A stretch of 64,000 nucleotides of DNA from the NCBI RefSeq assembly GCF_001730295.1, contig NZ_MIKA01000048.1, positions 98,886 through 162,885 of the forward strand, written 5' to 3'. Each line of letters starts with the position of its first letter. Positions within the stretch are counted from its first letter, which is position 1. Below the pieces are notes generated by a model. It made no database searches and was not told where the DNA came from. It saw only the letters and a list, made by a program, of their open reading frames with translations. A program made the position numbers and the translations under genes. Below are positions 58,806-64,000 of the stretch, piece after piece. Source of the DNA: Enterococcus plantarum. Lineage in GTDB: Bacteria; Bacillota; Bacilli; Lactobacillales; Enterococcaceae.

Positions 58806-60200
58806 ATGTCAACTAAAAATGAATGGAATAATGCAAAGCGAATTGCGATTATTATTGTAGATGTTTTAGTCTTCAATTTTTCTGTATTGGTTGGATTTTG
58901 GATTAAATTTGGATTTAACATTCCTTCATATAATTTTGTCTCATATGAAAAGTCTGCTATTTACATTTCGCTATTTTTTATCTTTTTAAATTTGTTATTG
59001 GGTGCATATGTTTTTTATAATCGAACGATCAATGACATTATTTTTGTGACTGTCATCGGGCAATTTCTAACGATTCTGTTCATAATGACGATAACCTTTG
59101 CTGGTCGCTGGTTTACGTTTCCAAGGTCGGTACTGATTTATACATTTATTGTCAGTATTGTATTGCTGAGCCTTTGGCGAATTCTAGTATACTTTTTATA
59201 TTTGAAAGTTAGTTCAATAAAAAAAGTTGTCATTCTAGGGACGGAAGAAAGTGTTGTATCAGCAGCTCAAAATTTCGTTAGTCATAAGAATAAAAAACAT
59301 CAAGTGACAACGGTTATTGTAGATCATTATTATGATAATTTGACGAAGTTGCTGGATCAAATCGACATTGTCTATATTTCTAGTCACATTGATGAAAATG
59401 AAAAATTTAAAATTTATAAACTCGTTACAAAGGCTGAAAAGAAATTGTTTTTAAATACAAGTTTTGAGAATTTGATCATGTTGAAACCTAATATGATGAA
59501 CTTTGAAGATGAAAGTATCATTGAAGTTTCTGACTTTAGAATAAAAGGGGAAGACAACTTTATTAAACGATTATTTGATATTGTTCTATCGTTTGTTCTA
59601 CTAGTAATTGCCTCGCCCTTGATGCTAATAGCAGCTATTCTTGTTAAAGTAACTTCTCCAGGTCCAATCATTTACAAGCAAACGAGAATTACATTAAATC
59701 AAAAAGAATTTCCTATCTTAAAATTTAGAACCATGTCTGCAACTGCAGAAGCTAAATCAGGTCCGGTATTATCTACAAGTAATGATAGTCGGGTTACAGT
59801 TGTGGGTAAATACTTAAGAGCACTAAGAATCGACGAACTACCTCAATTGATCAATGTTATACGTGGAGATATGGCAATTGTTGGTCCAAGACCAGAAAGA
59901 CCATTTTTCGTTGACCAATTTAATAGTGAAAATCCTCAGTACTATCTAAGACATAATGTACGAGCTGGAATTACTGGATATGCTCAAGTGTATGGAAAAT
60001 ACGCATCAGATTACAATAGTAAGTTGAATTTCGATTTATTATATATTAAGAACTATTCCTTGATGTTGGATTTAAAAATACTATTGCAAACAATCAAAAT
60101 TTTATTTGATAAGGTATCCTCGCAAGGTGTAGAAGAGGTTGAACGTAGTCAGAAAGATCTTTCTTTTTTAAGCGAAAACAAAATCGATTTATTTAAATGA
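58806..60200 (+). CDS. epaR: undecaprenyl-phosphate sugar phosphotransferase (EpaR-like)
   Basis: 464 residues from ATG 58806, which has AGGAAGGAAGG upstream; the ATG at 58731 in frame has none. Four membrane segments, a nucleotide-fold middle, then a bacterial sugar transferase domain with 'SPGPIIYKQTRITLNQKEFPILKFRTM' and 'LRIDELPQLINVIRGDMAIVGPRPERP'. Starts a second lipid-linked glycan. In E. faecalis epaR loss affects phage susceptibility and daptomycin traits. Overlaps the next gene by 4 bases. Confidence 0.88.
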   Translation: MSTKNEWNNAKRIAIIIVDVLVFNFSVLVGFWIKFGFNIPSYNFVSYEKSAIYISLFFIFLNLLLGAYVFYNRTINDIIFVTVIGQFLTILFIMTITFAGRWFTFPRSVLIYTFIVSIVLLSLWRILVYFLYLKVSSIKKVVILGTEESVVSAAQNFVSHKNKKHQVTTVIVDHYYDNLTKLLDQIDIVYISSHIDENEKFKIYKLVTKAEKKLFLNTSFENLIMLKPNMMNFEDESIIEVSDFRIKGEDNFIKRLFDIVLSFVLLVIASPLMLIAAILVKVTSPGPIIYKQTRITLNQKEFPILKFRTMSATAEAKSGPVLSTSNDSRVTVVGKYLRALRIDELPQLINVIRGDMAIVGPRPERPFFVDQFNSENPQYYLRHNVRAGITGYAQVYGKYASDYNSKLNFDLLYIKNYSLMLDLKILLQTIKILFDKVSSQGVEEVERSQKDLSFLSENKIDLFK

Positions 60201-61039
60201 AACGAGTGAAAAAAATGCAAAAGATAGCTGTTAGTGTATTAATGTCGATCTATGTTAAAGAGAAACCAGAATACTTTATTCAAGCTATGGAAAGTACGAT
60301 CAACCAAACGGCTCAACCAGAAGAAATTCTGCTAGTCGAAGATGGCCCACTGACGAATGAGTTATATGAAATCATTCAGCAGTACAAAGAAAAGCTTGGG
60401 GAACAACTCACAGTGATTTCATTGGAAGAGAACCAAGGGCTTGGTAGGGCTTTAGCTATTGGAGTAGAGAAGTGTAGAAATTCTTTGATAGCTCGAATGG
60501 ACACAGATGATATTATGGTAGAAAATCGTTTAGAAGTACAATATCAAGAGTTTTTGAAGAATGACAAGTTAACGATCTTGGGTTCAAATATTATTGAATT
60601 TGAAGGAACTCCTGATAATGAGCTTGCAAGAAAACATATGCCTGAAAGTAATGAAGCAATTAGAACCTATTCAAAACGAAGAAATCCATTTAATCATATG
60701 ACAATAATGTTCAAAAAAGAGGCAGTCATAGCAGTTGGAAATTATCAGCCTTTGCCAGGATTTGAAGATTATTATTTATGGGTGCGTCTTTTGAAAGAGA
60801 ATTCAGTAAGTTTAAACTTACAACAGACTCTTGTCTATGCAAGAACAGGGGCTGAAATGTATTCTAGAAGAGGTGGAGTTTCCTACTTGATTCCAGGGCT
60901 AAAAGCTAGATGGATTATTTACAAAAAGGGTCTGGGGAAAATCAATGATTTACTATTTGTTTCTTTAGTCCATATAATCATTAGTTTAATGCCGAATAAA
61001 CTAAGAGGCTCGTTTTATCAAAAACAACTTAGAAATTAA
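60197..61039 (+). CDS. GT2 glycosyltransferase after epaR
   Basis: 280 residues; ATG 60197 overlaps the previous stop (ATGA). ATG 60215 with GAGTG before it is a good alternative. 'VSVLMSIYVKEKPEYFIQAMESTINQTAQPEEILLVEDGP', 'GLGRALAIGVEKCRNSLIARMDTDDIM' (D-x-D-D) and 'LPGFEDYYLWVRLL' are those of the galactosyl/glucosyl GT2 group. Probably adds the second sugar to the EpaR product. Confidence 0.88.
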   Translation: MKRVKKMQKIAVSVLMSIYVKEKPEYFIQAMESTINQTAQPEEILLVEDGPLTNELYEIIQQYKEKLGEQLTVISLEENQGLGRALAIGVEKCRNSLIARMDTDDIMVENRLEVQYQEFLKNDKLTILGSNIIEFEGTPDNELARKHMPESNEAIRTYSKRRNPFNHMTIMFKKEAVIAVGNYQPLPGFEDYYLWVRLLKENSVSLNLQQTLVYARTGAEMYSRRGGVSYLIPGLKARWIIYKKGLGKINDLLFVSLVHIIISLMPNKLRGSFYQKQLRN

Positions 61040-61446
61040 AGATAGAAGTTGCTAAAATAAGAAGATTACTTTCGCTGTTGTGTTATCAGCCATTTTAGAA
61101 GGGATTTCCTTGTAAAATATACACTTGTTTATAAGGAATCCTGATTCTAATTTAATAAATATTTAACGTTTTATTGAATTATTGTGACCATAAAGTTATG
61201 AGTAGCTAGAAGCTGTTTTAACTTGTACATAAAATAGTTTAAAGACCAATCTACATACATATGAACATTGAGTTATAACCGTACCATATCATTTATACGA
61301 AAATTTTTAACAAACTAAAATATGTTTAATGAACCCAATAATCGAGTTGAAAAATTTGATACGACTAATTTTAAGAATAAAATCATGAACTGTTGGATTT
61401 TGAATAAGTTGATGGGCATGTTAAATAATTATGAGAGGAATATTTG
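61040..61446 (+). other. 407-bp gap before the lysozyme gene
   Basis: AT-rich. An imperfect hairpin (GGATTTCCTT with AAGGAATCC, near 61098-61141) may end the epa transcript. TTGAAT (61400-61405) and AATAAT (61424-61429) with 18-bp spacing could be a promoter for the lysozyme gene with a very short leader. No gene seen. Confidence 0.5.
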
Positions 61447-64000
61447 ATGAAAAAAATTTTTATTTTAGTAGGAGTACTTGTTGCTATTACTGGTTTCAAT
61501 TCTCAAGCTTGGGCAAACGAAAATGCCGAAGTAGTAAGCTCTACTGAACAGACAACGGAAACAACAAGCAGTATTAGTGAGACAGAAGAGTCGAGTAATT
61601 CAACACAAATGGAGAGTGACAATCAATCGAAAGAAGAGGAGCTGAACTCTTCACAAGATATAGAAATCACTGAGAACAATAATTCACCAATGGGCAAACA
61701 AGCGCAAAAAAATCCAGATTTTTTGCCGACAGATCCTAACCGACGTTCAGACTTAGTTGCAACACCACAATTCCGTTCTTATGCACTTGCAGTTCCTTAT
61801 TTTACGGCAACAGAACCGAATAGACCGTCAATCAACTTTGTCGATGTATCTTCACACAACGGTAATATATCAGTTAATGATTACAATATAATGAAAAGTT
61901 ATGGAGTAACGGGAGTTGTTGTAAAATTAACGGAGTTTACGACCTATGTCAATCCATATGCAAAAACTCAGATTGAAAATGCTAAACAAGCTGGTTTATC
62001 TGTATCGGTATATCATTATAGTTGGTTTTCTGATGCAAAAATGGCTGAAGCAGAAGCTGACTTTTTTGCAAGCCAAGCTTCGGCGTTAGGGCTGTCTAAG
62101 AATACGGTGATGGTAAACGATGCAGAACAAACGCAGATGGCGGAAGGAAATGTAACGGCTAATTCAGTAGTTTTTCGAAATAGATTAAATGCTTGGGGCT
62201 ATAATAAAGTTGCTCATTATTCTATGTTTGATTGGTTCAACAGAAAAATATTAGATACAGCTGTTCTAGGTTTACAGAATAGTTGGGTCGCTCAGTATCC
62301 ATACAATCCTGTAAATACAAATTTACTTCATACAAATTATGCAGCATGGCAATGGTCCTCAGAGGTAACTTTCCCAAATGTTAATACTGGAATAGGCGGT
62401 AAATTTGATGTCAATATTTCGTATAATAATTTGTTTCTAAGTTCAGGAGATTCCTATGATCTTATAGATTATGAGAAAGATGTAAACGTTAAAGGGATTA
62501 TAAAAAGTGGACAAAATCATGGGATTTATAGCAAAATTTACAATACTGAGGGAGATAACCCAAGACTAGGAAGTAGTCCAACGTACGCTGGAAAAGATGT
62601 AGAGATCATTAAAGAGGCGAAAACAGTAAAAGCGACGTGGTACCAGTTCAAAGTAAACGGTGTCGTCGTAGGTTGGATGGATGCGAAAGGATTTGACACT
62701 TATGACGCGATCGAATATGAGAAAACAGTCAGCTTCAAAGCAAAAGTAAGTTCAAAACAAAACCACGGCATCTACAATAAAATCTACTACACGGAAGGCA
62801 ACAATCCAAGACTAGGAAGTAGCCCAACGTACGCTGGAAAAGATGTAGAGATCATTAAAGAAGCGAAAACAGTAAAAGCGACGTGGTACCAATTCAAAGT
62901 AAACGGTGTCGTCGTAGGTTGGATGGATGCGAAAGGATTTGACACTTATGACGCGATCGAATATGAGAAAACAGTCAGCTTCAAAGCAAAAGTAAGTTCA
63001 AAACAAAACCACGGCATCTATAATAAAATCTATTACACGGAAGGCAATAATCCAAGACTAGCAAGTAGCCCAACGTACGCTGGAAAAGATGTTGAAATCA
63101 TTAAAGAAGCGAAAACAACAAAAGCCACATGGTACCAATTCAAATTAGGTGGAAAAGTAATCGGTTGGATGGATGCGAAAGGCTTCGATAAGTATGATGC
63201 GATTGAATATGAAAAGGCAGTGAACTTCAAAGCAAAAGTAAGTTCAAAACAAAACCACGGCATCTACAACAAAATTTACTATACGGAAGGCAACAATCCA
63301 AGACTAGCAAGTAGCCCAACGTACGCTGGAAAAGATGTTGAAATCATTAAAGAAGCGAAAACAGTAAAAGCCACATGGTACCAATTCAAATTAGGTGGAA
63401 AAGTAATTGGTTGGATGGATGCGAAAGGCTTCGATAAGTATGATGCGATTGAATATGAGCGAGCTGTCAACTTCAAAGCAAAAGTAAGTTCAAATCAAAA
63501 CCACGGCATCTATAATAAAATCTATTACACGGAAGGCAACAACCCAAGACTAGCAAGTAGCCCAACGTACGCTGGAAAAGATGTTGAAATCATTAAAGAA
63601 GCGAAAACAGTAAAAGCCACATGGTACCAATTCAAATTAGGTGGAAAAGTAATTGGTTGGATGGATGCGAAAGGCTTCGATAAGTATGATGCGATTGAAT
63701 ATGAGCGAGCTGTCAACTTCAAAGCAAAAGTAAGTTCAAATCAAAACCACGGCATCTATAATAAAATCTATTACACGGAAGGCAACAACCCAAGACTAGC
63801 AAGTAGCCCAACGTACGCTGGAAAAGATGTTGAAATCATTAAAGAAGCGAAAACAGTAAAAGCCACATGGTACCAATTCAAATTAGGTGGAAAAGTAATC
63901 GGCTGGATGGATGCGAAAGGCTTCGATAAGTATGATGCAATTGAATATGAGCGAGCTGTCAACTTCAAAGCAAAAGTAAGTTCAAATCAAAACCACGGCA
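61447..64000 (+). CDS. secreted GH25 lysozyme-like protein with SH3/GW-type repeats, 3' end cut by window
   Basis: At least 851 residues; ATG behind GAGAGGAATATTTG. Signal peptide about 23 residues ('KKIFILVGVLVAITG...QAWA'), a Ser/Thr/Glu-rich linker to about residue 90, GH25 domain at about 130-335 ('NFVDVSSHNGNISVNDYNIM', 'VYHYSWFSDAKMAEAEADFF', 'VMVNDAEQTQ' with D-x-E, 'AAWQWSSEV'). From residue 348 repeats of 82 residues with 'NHGIYNKIYYTEGNNPRLASSPTYAG', 'KATWYQFKLGGKVIGWMDAKGF', i.e. the SH3_8/GW wall-binding type. Muramidase or wall-remodelling enzyme fixed to the cell surface. Located after epa, as in other enterococci. Confidence 0.88.
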   Translation, partial: MKKIFILVGVLVAITGFNSQAWANENAEVVSSTEQTTETTSSISETEESSNSTQMESDNQSKEEELNSSQDIEITENNNSPMGKQAQKNPDFLPTDPNRRSDLVATPQFRSYALAVPYFTATEPNRPSINFVDVSSHNGNISVNDYNIMKSYGVTGVVVKLTEFTTYVNPYAKTQIENAKQAGLSVSVYHYSWFSDAKMAEAEADFFASQASALGLSKNTVMVNDAEQTQMAEGNVTANSVVFRNRLNAWGYNKVAHYSMFDWFNRKILDTAVLGLQNSWVAQYPYNPVNTNLLHTNYAAWQWSSEVTFPNVNTGIGGKFDVNISYNNLFLSSGDSYDLIDYEKDVNVKGIIKSGQNHGIYSKIYNTEGDNPRLGSSPTYAGKDVEIIKEAKTVKATWYQFKVNGVVVGWMDAKGFDTYDAIEYEKTVSFKAKVSSKQNHGIYNKIYYTEGNNPRLGSSPTYAGKDVEIIKEAKTVKATWYQFKVNGVVVGWMDAKGFDTYDAIEYEKTVSFKAKVSSKQNHGIYNKIYYTEGNNPRLASSPTYAGKDVEIIKEAKTTKATWYQFKLGGKVIGWMDAKGFDKYDAIEYEKAVNFKAKVSSKQNHGIYNKIYYTEGNNPRLASSPTYAGKDVEIIKEAKTVKATWYQFKLGGKVIGWMDAKGFDKYDAIEYERAVNFKAKVSSNQNHGIYNKIYYTEGNNPRLASSPTYAGKDVEIIKEAKTVKATWYQFKLGGKVIGWMDAKGFDKYDAIEYERAVNFKAKVSSNQNHGIYNKIYYTEGNNPRLASSPTYAGKDVEIIKEAKTVKATWYQFKLGGKVIGWMDAKGFDKYDAIEYERAVNFKAKVSSNQNHG
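62488..64000 (+). repeat. 246-bp tandem coding repeats (82 residues each)
   Basis: Units start at 62488, 62734, 62980, 63226, 63472, 63718 and 63964 (the last cut). Exact 246-bp period. The first unit is the most different; units 4 to 6 are almost identical, which suggests recent duplication or gene conversion. Each encodes one SH3/GW domain. Confidence 0.9.

Noticed and set aside
63033..63968. Four similar minus-strand frames of 65-76 residues in the repeat array
   Set aside because: They repeat with the same 246-bp period as the GH25 coding repeats and are their antisense shadow; no binding sites or separate composition.
62488..64000. Regular repeats as CRISPR array
   Set aside because: Period of 246 bp with no short repeat/unique spacer pattern, and the repeats encode protein domains in one frame.

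Overview
The window reads as the chromosome of an Enterococcus close to E. faecalis. It is low in GC. Its right half carries the host order flavodoxin - methionine aminopeptidase - BrkB/YihY - epa (enterococcal polysaccharide antigen) locus, and the left half is a resident siphophage. Species cannot be fixed from the sequence alone.

Region 1 (1 to about 30,850) is most of a prophage; its integrase and lysogeny genes lie off the left edge. From left to right it holds: small genes of the early/middle tail (3-3328), an ArpU-type late regulator (3333), a structured non-coding gap, a DUF4352 protein, packaging (small and large terminase), portal, minor head protein, a DUF2829/Tad2-like gene embedded in the head operon, scaffold, decoration protein, capsid, four head-tail joining genes, major tail protein, a tail chaperone pair joined by a probable -1 frameshift, tape measure, Dit, a Tal protein with lysozyme and M23 domains, a baseplate protein carrying a metallophosphoesterase, two further baseplate/fibre proteins, membrane proteins and holin, and an amidase with an apparent internal start. 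After the lysis genes comes cargo: a three-gene operon (GHKL-type ATPase, STAS-like DUF4325 protein, membrane protein) at 26,170-28,114, a tRNA-Ile2(CAT), three hairpin terminators, and then minus-strand genes including a secreted beta/gamma-crystallin protein and a small operon with a LexA-type box inside its promoter. A tandem 12-bp repeat at 30,820-30,843 is my best candidate for the right attachment site.

Region 2 (about 30,950-36,760) is host: a secreted protein with three ChW repeats, an M29 aminopeptidase, a TetR regulator, a flavodoxin, type I methionine aminopeptidase and a BrkB/YihY membrane protein.

Region 3 (36,891-61,039) is the epa locus for the rhamnose-rich cell-wall polysaccharide. 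EpaA primes the lipid carrier. Three GT2 enzymes and the four dTDP-L-rhamnose enzymes (RmlA, C, B, D) supply and add sugars. A DUF2142/GT2/DUF2304/SMR group looks like an extracytoplasmic glycosylation module. A TagGH-like ABC transporter exports polymer, and two large multidomain glycosyltransferases, a large membrane protein, a Wzy-like polymerase, a second priming sugar transferase (EpaR type) and one more GT2 complete the set.

Region 4 (61,447 to the right edge) is the start of a secreted GH25 lysozyme-like protein with at least six 82-residue SH3/GW-type repeats; it is cut by the window end.

The strongest candidate for an undescribed system is the ATPase/STAS-like/membrane operon, which sits in the place between lysis genes and attachment site where prophages often keep accessory or defence genes. 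The function is an inference; nothing in the sequence proves it.
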